Part shown: positions 7,919 through 16,123 of the stretch, in pieces
How positions within the stretch are numbered: position 1 is the stretch's first letter
Layout of the letters: each line of letters begins with the position of its first letter
Source: Limosilactobacillus kribbianus
GTDB taxonomy: Bacteria; Bacillota; Bacilli; Lactobacillales; Lactobacillaceae
NCBI RefSeq assembly: GCF_026413145.1
Contig: NZ_JAOVYZ010000002.1
Coordinates: 1 to 64,000, forward strand
Direction: 5' to 3'
DNA: 64,000 bases
Position numbers and translations under genes: made by a program
Notes under the pieces: model-generated
What the model saw: only the letters and a program-made list of their open reading frames with translations
What the model was told of the DNA's origin: nothing
The model's database searches: none

Positions 7919-8467
7919 ATGAGTCAAGAACGCTATGATCAATTGTTGCACAGTCACCAGGGCCTGGTTAATGGGACCCTTCGCGACGTCATTTTGCCAG
8001 CCATTCTCGGTAAGGAGACCGACGACATGCTCTACTGGATTGGCAAGGACCTCGCCCGTCAATACCCGGTGGCAACGCATGAGGACCTGGTCGTTTTGAC
8101 TCACCAGTTGGGGCTGGGCGACCTGACCCTGCAGCGTCACGATAAGGTCAGTCAGGTGTGGCGGCTGGCGGGCCCGATCGTCAACGAACGGATCCAGCGC
8201 GATAAGGAGCAAACCTCCTTTGGCTTGGAGTGCGGCTTCTTAGCCCAGCAAATCGAATTTCAGCTGGGAACGGTCGCCGAGGCACGAATCAACGACCGGC
8301 ACCATGACAGTGTTGACATCATGGTGCAAAATGATCCAACGACGGATGCCGACAATGAGCGAAGCGAGCTGGTCACCTTTATTCAGGTAGCCACACCGGG
8401 CCAAAAAGAAACTGACCAGAAGAAGAAGCGGCCGCACTTGAAGAAAAAGAAAAACACTAAAAAGTAA
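7919..8467 (+). CDS. YslB/DUF2507 family protein
   Basis: The 182-residue protein resembles the YslB family, small cytoplasmic proteins of Firmicutes with a heme-NO-binding-like fold. Visible landmarks are RDVILPAILGKETDDMLYWI, GKDLARQYP and FGLECGFLAQQIE. The last 25 residues are strongly lysine-rich (KKKRPHLKKKKNTKK), possibly for nucleic-acid or membrane contact. It is one of few plus-strand genes here. It is divergent from murI and convergent with trxA. The function is unknown. Confidence 0.75.
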   Translation: MSQERYDQLLHSHQGLVNGTLRDVILPAILGKETDDMLYWIGKDLARQYPVATHEDLVVLTHQLGLGDLTLQRHDKVSQVWRLAGPIVNERIQRDKEQTSFGLECGFLAQQIEFQLGTVAEARINDRHHDSVDIMVQNDPTTDADNERSELVTFIQVATPGQKETDQKKKRPHLKKKKNTKK

Positions 8468-8505
8468 AAAAGCATTGGCAAATCTAATTTACCAATGCTT
8501 TTTCT
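8467..8505. terminator. Bidirectional terminator between yslB-like gene and trxA
   Basis: AAGCATTGG (8470-8478) pairs with CCAATGCTT (8492-8500), and further A-T pairs lie inside. T-rich runs flank the stem on both sides (TTTTTCTTT rightward, TTTTTTAC leftward). Confidence 0.85.
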
Positions 8506-8820
8506 TTAGGCCGTGTATTGTTGCAGGATCTGTTGGAGCTGTTCCTTAGAATGGTAACCCACGATCTGGTCGACCACCTGGCCGTCCTTCTTGATCATCA
8601 TCGTTGGAATGCTCATGATTCGGAACTGCTGGGCCGTCGCCGGGTTTTGATCCACGTCCAGCTTGAAGAAGTGAACATCAGCCATTTCATCAGACAGGGC
8701 CTCCACTACTGGGGACTGCATCCGACACGGGCCACACCAGGTTGCCCAAAAGTCAATTAAAGCCACGCCCTTAGCGGTGTCTTGTTCAAAGCTCTGGTCA
8801 GTTGTTACGTTTACTGCCAT
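8506..8820 (-). CDS. trxA: Thioredoxin
   Basis: The 104-residue protein has the active site FWATWCGPCRM near residue 30 and the cis-proline loop MSIPTMM. It reduces protein disulfides in the cytoplasm. The ATG at 8820 follows AAAGGAGG; a 20-residue upstream extension has no ribosome-binding site and is rejected. It follows mutS2 after 86 bases, a frequent pairing in lactobacilli (cvpA-mutS2-trxA). Confidence 0.95.
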   Translation of the reverse strand: MAVNVTTDQSFEQDTAKGVALIDFWATWCGPCRMQSPVVEALSDEMADVHFFKLDVDQNPATAQQFRIMSIPTMMIKKDGQVVDQIVGYHSKEQLQQILQQYTA

Positions 8821-8906
8821 CGTACTTTCCTCCTTTAGATTAATTAACATTATTCTAGCAAAGGAAATCATCCTTGTCACGAGTCTTGCTTACTTTTTGT
8901 TAGAAA

Positions 8907-11279
8907 TTATAAATTGACGATCGTCGCCCCATCGCCACCATTATTCGGTGCCGCATAGCCAAAGGACTTGACCCGCGGGTTACTCTGCAGATACTGCTGG
9001 GTTCCCTTCCGCAGGGCCCCGGTTCCCTTCCCGTGGATGATCGTGACCGAGGAAAGGTTATTCAAGAGGGCGTGGTCGATGAAGTCGCTCAGCTCGCTCA
9101 TCGCCTGCTCGTAGCGGTGACCCCGCAGATCCAGCCGGGCCGAGGTCTTGCGGGTCTGGGTGGTATGAACCGCACTGCGAGCTCGCTGAGTCGTCTTTTC
9201 CTTTGGCAGGTCCTTTTTAGCGACCTTCTCAAGGTCCCGCTCGTCGATTTCCATCTTAAGGATTCCGATCTGAACCTCCCACTTGTGGTTGCCCCGCTTG
9301 GACATGAGCTCACCGTACTGGCCATAGGACTTGACCAGGACCGCGTCGCCCGGATGCAGGTCGTGACGCGCCTTGGCTCGCTTAAGAACGGTGTTGTTCT
9401 TCAAGCGCGGATCGTCCTGATGGAGGGCATTCAACGCCCCCTGGGCATCGATCAGCTGGTTCTCCTTAACGTTAGCGCCCTGCTGAACCTCCAGCTGACG
9501 CAGGTGGTGGATGATGCTGTTGGCTTTGCGCTTGGCCAGCGAAACCTGGTGATTAGCCTGGGAGCGGGCCTGGTCAAAGAGCTTGTCCCGCTGCTCGTTG
9601 AAGCGACTCAGCCGCTCATCTAAGTCGTGCTGGGTCTTTTCATTGGCAGCGACCAGCTTGGTCAGCCGCTCATTCTCCTCGCGGGCCTGCTTACGCTGCT
9701 CGACCAGGTCACCGATCATCTGGTTAAGGTCCTGGCTATCGTCGCTGACCAGCGAGCGGGCCTCGTCGATGATGCTCGTGTCAATGCCGAGCCGCTGGGC
9801 AATCTCCAACCCGTTAGACCGCCCGGGGATGCCGAGCAGAAGCCGGTAAGTTGGCCGCAGGGTCTTGGCATCGAATTCCATGCTGGCGTTAATTGTCTTG
9901 GCCCGATCATAGCCGTAAACCTTTAACTCTGGGTAGTGGGTGGTGATGACTACCATACTGCCCTTGCTGCCAATGTTGTCCAGAATGGCCATCGCTAACG
10001 CGGCCCCTTCCTTCGGGTCGGTCCCGGCTCCTAATTCATCGAGCAATACCAGGGAGCGAGCGGTAATTTGGTCCAGAATGGCCTTGACGTTGTCCATGTG
10101 ACCAGAGAAGGTGCTGAGGTTCTGCTCCAGCGATTGTTCATCCCCGATGTCGGCGAAGATGTTGTCGAAGACGCCGATCGTGCTCCCCTCTTCGGCAGGA
10201 ATGAAGAGCCCGGATTGGCCCATCAGTTGGATCAGGCCCAGGGTCTTTAAGGTAATCGTCTTCCCACCGGTGTTCGGCCCGGTGATCACGATCGCCTGGT
10301 AATCTTCCCCAATTTTAATGTCATTGTCGACAACCTTCTTGGGATCAATCAAAGGGTGGCGGGCGTGACGAAGATTAACATGGTTCTCCCGGCTTAAAAG
10401 CGGCAGGCTGGCCTTCATGTCGTGGGCCAAGGCGGCCTTGGCATTGATGAAGTCTAGCTGACCAAGGACCCGCTCGTTGTTTTGAATATCGTGGCGGTAG
10501 GGTGCGATCAGGGCCGACAGTTCTGCCAGGATCCGCCGTATCTCCTGCTGCTCTTCAATCTGGGCTTGACGAAGACGGTTGTTGAACTCGACCACCCCGG
10601 CCGGCTCGATGTAGAGGGTCTGCCCACTGGCACTCTGGTCGTGGACCACCCCACCGAGCTTGTTGCGGTAGCGGGCCAGGGCGGGAACAACGTAGCGGTC
10701 GTTTCTGATCGTGATGACCGGCTCGCTCAGGTATTTAGCACCCTTGCCACGGGTGTAGTGCTCCATCTGTTGGTGAATGTCATTTTCCGTCTTCACGATC
10801 AGCTGCCGAATTCCATGTAATTTGGTCGAAGCTTCGTCGTTGAGCCGGCCATCCGGATCTACCGACCGGACCAGGCGCTGGGTAATCGACGGGATCGTCA
10901 CCAGTCGGTCCACCAGCTGGTCGAGAACGCGCAGCTTGATCTTCTTCTCCCGCATTTGTTCAAAGAAGTTGCGAACGCTCATGCTGGTCTGCAGAACTTT
11001 AGTGACCTGGGCCAATTCGGTTCCGTTCAGGTTGGCACCGATCTTAAGTCGTTTCATCTGGGGCTGAATGTCCGCCAGCTTAGGGATTGGGATTCCCCCC
11101 TCTAAACGTAAAATATCAGCGCCATCGGTCGTTTCCGTCAGGTAGCGCTGGACCCGGTCAAAATCACTCTGCGGTGCCATTTTTTCCAGCTCGTGGTGTC
11201 CCGCAGCCGACACCAGGCGTGTGGCCAGCATCCCCTTGATGCGGTCAAATTCCAATGTCTGTGTAATTTTATGATTCAT
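8907..11279 (-). CDS. mutS2: MutS2 endonuclease / ribosome-rescue ATPase
   Basis: The 790-residue protein has a MutS-like core and lever with no mismatch-recognition domain. The ATPase contains Walker A ITGPNTGGKTITLKTLG (around residue 330) and LLDELGAGTDPKEGAALA. A long coiled coil follows, and a C-terminal Smr nuclease domain with LDLRGHRYEQAM and IHGKGTGALRKG. MutS2 has been linked to suppressing recombination and, in Bacillus, to splitting collided ribosomes. It lies 18 bases after cvpA. Confidence 0.95.
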   Translation of the reverse strand: MNHKITQTLEFDRIKGMLATRLVSAAGHHELEKMAPQSDFDRVQRYLTETTDGADILRLEGGIPIPKLADIQPQMKRLKIGANLNGTELAQVTKVLQTSMSVRNFFEQMREKKIKLRVLDQLVDRLVTIPSITQRLVRSVDPDGRLNDEASTKLHGIRQLIVKTENDIHQQMEHYTRGKGAKYLSEPVITIRNDRYVVPALARYRNKLGGVVHDQSASGQTLYIEPAGVVEFNNRLRQAQIEEQQEIRRILAELSALIAPYRHDIQNNERVLGQLDFINAKAALAHDMKASLPLLSRENHVNLRHARHPLIDPKKVVDNDIKIGEDYQAIVITGPNTGGKTITLKTLGLIQLMGQSGLFIPAEEGSTIGVFDNIFADIGDEQSLEQNLSTFSGHMDNVKAILDQITARSLVLLDELGAGTDPKEGAALAMAILDNIGSKGSMVVITTHYPELKVYGYDRAKTINASMEFDAKTLRPTYRLLLGIPGRSNGLEIAQRLGIDTSIIDEARSLVSDDSQDLNQMIGDLVEQRKQAREENERLTKLVAANEKTQHDLDERLSRFNEQRDKLFDQARSQANHQVSLAKRKANSIIHHLRQLEVQQGANVKENQLIDAQGALNALHQDDPRLKNNTVLKRAKARHDLHPGDAVLVKSYGQYGELMSKRGNHKWEVQIGILKMEIDERDLEKVAKKDLPKEKTTQRARSAVHTTQTRKTSARLDLRGHRYEQAMSELSDFIDHALLNNLSSVTIIHGKGTGALRKGTQQYLQSNPRVKSFGYAAPNNGGDGATIVNL

Positions 11280-11297
11280 TCTTGATTTCTTCCTCTA

Positions 11298-11825
11298 TTA
11301 TTTCAACGTATCTAATACAATCTGCGCTAGACCCGGGGTTTGATTGATCATAAACTGGGCCAGGCCCGAGTTGGCAAGCTGCAATTGCCACCAACCAGCC
11401 GGCCAGAGCTGAAGGATTACCAGGGCAACGTATAAAATGATGTAACCGATCGCCAGTGAAAGCAAGCCTCCCGCTAGCGCATCGAAAGTTCCGATTACCG
11501 GTAAGCGCTTGATCCAGCGTAGCTTCCCGATCGCCCAGTGACAAAGCCAGGCCACCAGGGTAAAAATGATCATGAAGGCAATCCCCCGGTAAAAGAAATC
11601 GTTGTTGTTAACGGTCTTGAGGATTGCGTTCGAATAGGTGGCACTCTGACTAACGTCCGGCAGGAGATGGCCCAAGCCGGTTCCTAAAGCCGTTGCCCCC
11701 CAGCGGGCCACCAGCCAACTGACCAGGTAGGTGCCGGCGTACAAGGCCATCATCAACAGGCCCCGGCGCCGTCCGTTAATAAAGCAGCCAATCAAAACCA
11801 GGATTATAAAGGTAGTAAGTATCAT
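11298..11825 (-). CDS. cvpA: CvpA family membrane protein
   Basis: The 175-residue protein has four predicted membrane helices. It begins ILTTFIILVLIGCFINGRRR, followed by the typical short basic turn and the glycine-containing LAGGLLSLAIGYIILYV. CvpA was first linked to colicin V production. In Firmicutes its role is unclear, probably in envelope maintenance. It sits immediately upstream of mutS2, the usual neighbour in this order. Confidence 0.88.
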   Translation of the reverse strand: MILTTFIILVLIGCFINGRRRGLLMMALYAGTYLVSWLVARWGATALGTGLGHLLPDVSQSATYSNAILKTVNNNDFFYRGIAFMIIFTLVAWLCHWAIGKLRWIKRLPVIGTFDALAGGLLSLAIGYIILYVALVILQLWPAGWWQLQLANSGLAQFMINQTPGLAQIVLDTLK

Positions 11826-11852
11826 TGTTCCCCCGCTTTAAACGATAGAAAA

Positions 11853-11884
11853 GGGAAGTGATAACCAGCCGGCTACCGCTTCCC
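11853..11884 (-). terminator. Terminator or attenuator between yrzB and cvpA
   Basis: GGGAAG and CTTCCC bound a hairpin of 32 bases with a further CCGGC internal pairing. On the minus strand it is followed by TTTTCTATC. It separates ireB-ruvX-yrzB from cvpA-mutS2-trxA. Confidence 0.6.
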
Positions 11885-11897
11885 AATTACCCCCGTA

Positions 11898-12200
11898 TTA
11901 AGCATTAAAATTGCCATCATCATCGAGGAAAGTGTTTAAGACTTGTTCGACCATGTCCCATTCCTTGTCATCCTCGATTGGCACCAGGTCCTGCCCGTCG
12001 CCATCCGCGTTATCGGTCACAATATAGGCCTGAATATCAACGGAATCGTCATTTTCCTGCTCGGCGGGATAAATGAAGATGTAGGACTTGCCGTAATCAT
12101 CAGAGTCAAAGGTAAACAGTTCCTTGAAGAGCTGTTCATTCCCGTCCTCATCGATCAGGGTAATTAAGTTTTCGTCGTTGTTAGATTGTTGTTTGCTCAT
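11898..12200 (-). CDS. yrzB: DUF1292 protein (YrzB-like)
   Basis: The 100-residue acidic protein contains the DUF1292 pattern [20 protein letters not shown], then [10 protein letters not shown] and a final [15 protein letters not shown]. The biochemical role is unknown. Its fixed place after ireB and ruvX across Firmicutes is the strongest support. It starts 12 bases after the ruvX stop. Confidence 0.9.
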   Translation of the reverse strand: MSKQQSNNDENLITLIDEDGNEQLFKELFTFDSDDYGKSYIFIYPAEQENDDSVDIQAYIVTDNADGDGQDLVPIEDDKEWDMVEQVLNTFLDDDGNFNA

Positions 12201-12212
12201 ATCAATTCATCC

Positions 12213-12656
12213 TTATTTCAGTTTCGAAACTAAGCGGCCATGACGATCCAGATAGCTCTGCAGAATAAAGGTTGCGGCGACCGAATCAATCACCTTTTTT
12301 TGCTTGGCGCGGGAGATGTCGGCCTCCTCGACGAGCATCCGGTGAGCCTCGACGGTCGTTAACCGTTCGTCTTGAAAATCAATCGGGATCTCGGGAAAGC
12401 GTTCCTGAAGCAATTCGCCGTAGTGTTTGGCGGCATCGACCCGGGGGCCTTCAGTGTTGTTCATGTTCTTCGGCAGGCCCAGCACAAAGCCACCTACCTG
12501 TTCTTTTGCAACCAACTCCGCGACCCGATCAATGCCAAAGACTTCTTCATCCTCATTAATAGGAATGATCTCAACCGATTGAGCCGTCCACCCCAGGGGA
12601 TCACTGACCGCAATGCCAACCGTCTTGGAACCGACGTCTAAGCCCATTAACCTCAT
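12213..12656 (-). CDS. ruvX: RuvX/YqgF, pre-16S rRNA nuclease, RNase H-like fold
   Basis: The 147-residue protein has the three acidic catalytic motifs: [16 protein letters not shown] at the start, [14 protein letters not shown] in the middle and [15 protein letters not shown]. YqgF proteins process the 5' end of 16S rRNA in E. coli and were earlier proposed as Holliday-junction resolvases. The start ATG shares a four-base ATGA overlap with the ireB stop, indicating coupled translation. Confidence 0.95.
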   Translation of the reverse strand: MRLMGLDVGSKTVGIAVSDPLGWTAQSVEIIPINEDEEVFGIDRVAELVAKEQVGGFVLGLPKNMNNTEGPRVDAAKHYGELLQERFPEIPIDFQDERLTTVEAHRMLVEEADISRAKQKKVIDSVAATFILQSYLDRHGRLVSKLK

Positions 12657-12922
12657 TTAGTCTCACCATTATTCTTCAGGTACGACACAACTAATTCCTC
12701 AATAATCTCGTCTCGTTCGTGCTGCCGAATCAGGTTCCGGGCGTTGTTTAGACGCGGAATGTAGGCCGGATCACCGGAGAGCAGGTAACCCACGATCTGG
12801 TTGATTGGGTTGTAGCCCTTTTCCTCCAGCGATTCGTAAACCGTCTTCAGGGTTTCCTTGATATTCTTTTTGCGTTCCTGGCCGAAGTCATAGAACATCG
12901 TCTCATCATTATTAGTAGTCAT
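12653..12922 (-). CDS. ireB: IreB family regulatory phosphoprotein
   Basis: The 89-residue protein matches the IreB (YrzL, DUF965) family in length and sequence, with [18 protein letters not shown] and [12 protein letters not shown]. In Enterococcus, IreB is phosphorylated by the PASTA kinase IreK on N-terminal threonines and tunes cephalosporin tolerance. The N-terminus here begins MTTNND, which keeps threonines available. The ribosome-binding site is GGAGGTGA. It is first in ireB-ruvX-yrzB. Confidence 0.93.
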   Translation of the reverse strand: MTTNNDETMFYDFGQERKKNIKETLKTVYESLEEKGYNPINQIVGYLLSGDPAYIPRLNNARNLIRQHERDEIIEELVVSYLKNNGETK

Positions 12923-12961
12923 TAATCGTCACCTCCGATTAGTCTCTTAGTTATATATTTT

Positions 12962-12990
12962 ACTATAAGTAAGATTAAAGCACAATTAAA
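12962..12990 (-). promoter_or_regulatory. Possible ireB promoter
   Basis: On the minus strand TATAGT (plus 12962-12967) lies 17 bases from TTTAAT, about 40 bases before the ireB start. A second candidate -10 TATAAT is at 13020-13025, directly after the alaS-side hairpin. Both are weak readings. Confidence 0.4.
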
Positions 12991-13026
12991 GCGGTCATGT
13001 TCTGCTCTCATCTTGGTCGATTATAT

Positions 13027-13068
13027 ACAAAAGAGGTTGGGAGTACACTTTCTTCCAACCTCTTTTGT
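13027..13068 (-). terminator. Long hairpin downstream of alaS
   Basis: A perfect 14-bp stem (13027-13040 with 13055-13068) has CTCTTTTGT in its 3' arm on the minus strand. It most likely ends the alaS transcript. No uninterrupted T-run follows, so it may be leaky. Confidence 0.65.
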
Positions 13069-13086
13069 GAAAACTGAAAAGATAAC

Positions 13087-13194
13087 GTGGAAATAACCGT
13101 GGGGCTAGTGTCTAGCTACGGACGAAAGCCGACGCCTTCAGCGCCGACTCCCGCCCTAGGCTAGCCATACGCCCCACTTGATGGTTATTTCCAC
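13087..13194. repeat. 108-bp palindromic intergenic element with nested inverted repeats
   Basis: The ends are a perfect 12-bp inverted repeat, GTGGAAATAACC at 13087-13098 and its complement at 13183-13194. Inside, GTGGGGC (13099-13105) pairs with GCCCCAC (13171-13177). The core is GC-rich and has two GCCGAC copies. It could fold as one long RNA or DNA hairpin. It encodes no protein. It lies between the alaS stop and the alaS-side terminator, so it would be transcribed with alaS. It resembles a small mobile or REP-like repeat. Confidence 0.7.
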
Positions 13195-13207
13195 TCACTT
13201 TTAAACT

Positions 13208-15862
13208 TTACTTATTCAGGTATTCGGCCGCCAGCTTCAGTGCGTCCTGAATTCCGGCTGGGTTCTTCCCACCGGCCTGGGCGAGGTTTGGCCGACCGCC
13301 ACCGCCACCTTTGATGGCACTGGCAATCGCCTTGATCAAGTCACCAGCCTTTAAGCCGGTCTTGACCTTGTCATCGCTCACGGCCACGAGCAGGTTGGCC
13401 TTGCCGTCGTTGGCTGTCCCAAGAACCAGCACGTCGGAGAGGCCCTTCGCCCGCCAAGTATCAGCCAGCTGCCGCAGCTGACCCATCCCGGCGACCTTGA
13501 CTTCGGCGGCAATCAGGCTGCCGCCCTTGGTGTCCTGGACGTTTTCAAAGACGTTGTTAGCCTGTTGGGCCGCAATCTTAGCCTCCAGTGCCGCACTCTT
13601 CTTCTGAGCTTCCTTGAGTTCAGCTTGCAGTGCAGCCACCTGGTGAGGAACCTCCTTGACTTGGGCGGTCTTCAGTTCAGCCGCCGTCTCGTTCAGCAGG
13701 TCGTCACGACCTTGAAGGAATTCGTAAGCATCGCTAGAGGTAACGGCTTCGATCCGCCGAACCCCGGCACCAACGCCCCCTTCGGAAACGATCTTGAAGA
13801 GACCCAGTTCGTTGGTATTCTTGACGTGGTCCCCACCACAGAATTCGGTGTTGAAGTCGCCGATCTTAACGACCCGGACCTTGTCACCATACTTGTCGGA
13901 GAAGAGGGCGATCGCACCCATCTCCTTAGCAGAATCGATGTCGGTTTCAACGGTCTTGACCGGAATTTCCTTCCAGATCTGTTCGTTGACCATCTTTTCA
14001 ACCGCCTTCAGGTCCTTGGCAGTCACCTGACCGAAGTGGTTGAAGTCGAACCGCAGGTAGTGTTCCTCAACCAGGGAACCAGCCTGTTGGGTGTGACCAC
14101 CCAGGACGTTCCGCAGAGCCTGGTCGAGCAGGTGGGTGGCGGTGTGGTTCTTTTCGATCTTGAGGTGGCGCATCCGGTCAACAACCAACTTGTAGCGGGC
14201 ACCCTTCTTGATTGGGGCCGTCAGCTCAACCCGGTGCAGGTTCTGCTGGTTTGGTGCGTGCTGGACATCCACCACGCGGCCGACCGTCTTGCCATAGTTG
14301 TCAATGATGTCACCGGTGTCGGCAACCTGACCACCCATCTCGGCATAGAACGGCGTCGTGTCAAAGATGACCTCGATGTCCTTGTCGCCGGCAGTGGCAC
14401 TGTCAGCCTGCTTGCCGTCGTGGGCCAGGCCGATCACCTTGGCATTGTCGACAACCAGGTCGGTGTAGCCGACGTACTTGCTCTCATCCTTGAAGTCGGT
14501 CCAGAGGTCGGCCTGAACCCCCATCCCGTTGTCCATGTCACGGGCGTTGCGGGCCCGGTTCTGCTGCTCGGTCATCGCCGCTTCAAAGCCTTGTTGATCA
14601 ACCGTCAGGCCCTCGTCACTGGCGTATTCCTTGGTCAGTTCGATTGGGAAGCCATAGGTATCATAAAGCTTGAAGGCCGTCTTGCCGTCGATCTGCTTGG
14701 TGCCGTCCTGCTTGGACTTTTCGATCACGTTGTTCAAGAGGTTCAGTCCGCCGTTCAGGGTTGCGCTGAACCGTTCTTCTTCGGACTTGACAACTGAAGC
14801 AATGTAGTCAGCGTTCTTCAGAACCTCTGGGTAGTAGTCCTTCATGATCTTACCAACGGTTGGAACCATCTGGTAAAGGAATGGCTTATCAATCCCCAGT
14901 TTCTTGCCGGCAACTACGGCCCGCCGCAGCAGACGCCGGATGACGTAACCCCGGCCCATGTTGGAAGGCAGGGCACCGTCGCCGATGGCAAAGGTGATCG
15001 TCCGGATGTGGTCGGCGATGATCTTGAACTGAACGTCGTCGTCCTTATCTTGGCCGTACTGCTTGCTGTCGCTGAAGCCTTCAGTCTGCTTGATCAGTGG
15101 CATGAAGAGGTCGGTCTCGAAGTTGGTTGGGGCGTTTTCAAAGATGGAAACCACCCGTTCCAGGCCCATCCCGGTATCGATGTTCTTATGCGGTAATGGT
15201 TCGTAGGTGTCTTCCGGCGTGTGGTTGAACTGGGAGAAGACGATGTTCCAGATTTCCAGGTAGCGTTCGTTTTCCCCACCCGGGTAGTTCTCGGGATCGT
15301 CGTCAGCCAGGTTATTGAATTCCTGTCCCCGGTCGTAGAAGATTTCCGTGTCCGGGCCGGATGGACCCTGACCAATATCCCAGAAGTTGTCTTCGTCCGG
15401 AATCAGGTGATCCTTGGCCACGCCGACTTCACGCCACTTGTTGTAGGCATCGTGGTCCTTTGGGTAGTAGGTGATGTAGAGCCGCTCGGGGTCAAAGCCA
15501 AACCACTTGTCGGACGTCAGCAGCTCCCAGGCCCAAGGAATGACCTCGTTCTTGAAGTAGTCACCAACGGAGAAGTTCCCCAGCATTTCAAACATGGTGT
15601 GGTGACGAGCGGTCTTGCCGACGTTTTCAATATCGTTGGTCCGAATACTCTTCTGGGATGAGGTCATCCGCGGGTTTTCCGGAACGACCTTCCCGTCAAA
15701 GTACTTCTTCATCGTGGCCACCCCGGAGTTGATCCAGAGCAGCGTTGGGTCGTTGACCGGCACCAGTGAGGCACTCGGCATGATCTTGTGGCCGTGTTCC
15801 TCAAAGAACTTTAAGTACATCCGCCGAACCTGAGCACTGTTCAGCTTCTTTAGCTTCTTCAT
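13208..15862 (-). CDS. alaS: Alanyl-tRNA synthetase
   Basis: The 884-residue protein is full length. It has the class II catalytic core at the N-terminus (SAQVRRMYLKFFEEHGH, NDPTLLWINSGVA). The editing domain holds the zinc-type motifs HTATHLLDQAL and FCGGDHV. A C-Ala domain follows, with GGGGGRPNLAQAGGKNP near the end. It charges tRNA-Ala and clears mischarged Ser/Gly. The ATG follows AAAGGGAG. A T-box leader directly upstream makes it responsive to uncharged tRNA-Ala. Confidence 0.98.
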   Translation of the reverse strand: MKKLKKLNSAQVRRMYLKFFEEHGHKIMPSASLVPVNDPTLLWINSGVATMKKYFDGKVVPENPRMTSSQKSIRTNDIENVGKTARHHTMFEMLGNFSVGDYFKNEVIPWAWELLTSDKWFGFDPERLYITYYPKDHDAYNKWREVGVAKDHLIPDEDNFWDIGQGPSGPDTEIFYDRGQEFNNLADDDPENYPGGENERYLEIWNIVFSQFNHTPEDTYEPLPHKNIDTGMGLERVVSIFENAPTNFETDLFMPLIKQTEGFSDSKQYGQDKDDDVQFKIIADHIRTITFAIGDGALPSNMGRGYVIRRLLRRAVVAGKKLGIDKPFLYQMVPTVGKIMKDYYPEVLKNADYIASVVKSEEERFSATLNGGLNLLNNVIEKSKQDGTKQIDGKTAFKLYDTYGFPIELTKEYASDEGLTVDQQGFEAAMTEQQNRARNARDMDNGMGVQADLWTDFKDESKYVGYTDLVVDNAKVIGLAHDGKQADSATAGDKDIEVIFDTTPFYAEMGGQVADTGDIIDNYGKTVGRVVDVQHAPNQQNLHRVELTAPIKKGARYKLVVDRMRHLKIEKNHTATHLLDQALRNVLGGHTQQAGSLVEEHYLRFDFNHFGQVTAKDLKAVEKMVNEQIWKEIPVKTVETDIDSAKEMGAIALFSDKYGDKVRVVKIGDFNTEFCGGDHVKNTNELGLFKIVSEGGVGAGVRRIEAVTSSDAYEFLQGRDDLLNETAAELKTAQVKEVPHQVAALQAELKEAQKKSAALEAKIAAQQANNVFENVQDTKGGSLIAAEVKVAGMGQLRQLADTWRAKGLSDVLVLGTANDGKANLLVAVSDDKVKTGLKAGDLIKAIASAIKGGGGGRPNLAQAGGKNPAGIQDALKLAAEYLNK

Positions 15863-15876
15863 GATATCTCCCTTTC

Positions 15877-16094
15877 AAAAAAACAAAATCCATCCTTGCG
15901 ATCAGAGACGCCGGACGACGCGGTACCACTCTGCTTGCAACGATGGATTTCGTTTACCTCTTTATTCTCGACAGTTGCCGAGTTGAATATCAAATTGTCT
16001 GAATGGGGAGCACCCAGGGGGATCTCATCGACCGTTTCACCATCCCGGCCGTCGCTGAAAATCAATCCCAGTGGGCATATCCCAAACGAGTCAT
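15877..16094 (-). promoter_or_regulatory. T-box leader of alaS, alanine specifier
   Basis: On the minus strand the T-box sequence AGAGTGGTACCGCG lies at 15919-15932. Terminator arms are at 15886-15894 and 15942-15950, followed by seven T residues. The bulge reads TGGT, which fits an A discriminator as in tRNA-Ala. In stem I, a GATGAG segment is followed after 12 bases by GCT (plus 16009-16011), the alanine codon. That is the same spacing I recall for the Bacillus glyQS T-box specifier. Confidence 0.9.
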
Positions 16095-16123
16095 ATTATA
16101 GCGGACTCCGCCGGTAAAATCAA
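16095..16123 (-). promoter_or_regulatory. alaS promoter
   Basis: On the minus strand TTGATT (plus 16118-16123) and TATAAT (plus 16095-16100) are 17 bases apart. The -35 overlaps the stop codon of the RNA helicase gene. Confidence 0.75.

Noticed and set aside
13565-14797. 410-codon plus-strand open frame opposite alaS
   Set aside because: It is a by-product of GC-rich, codon-biased alaS. It has no ribosome-binding site or promoter, and alaS is clearly the coding strand.
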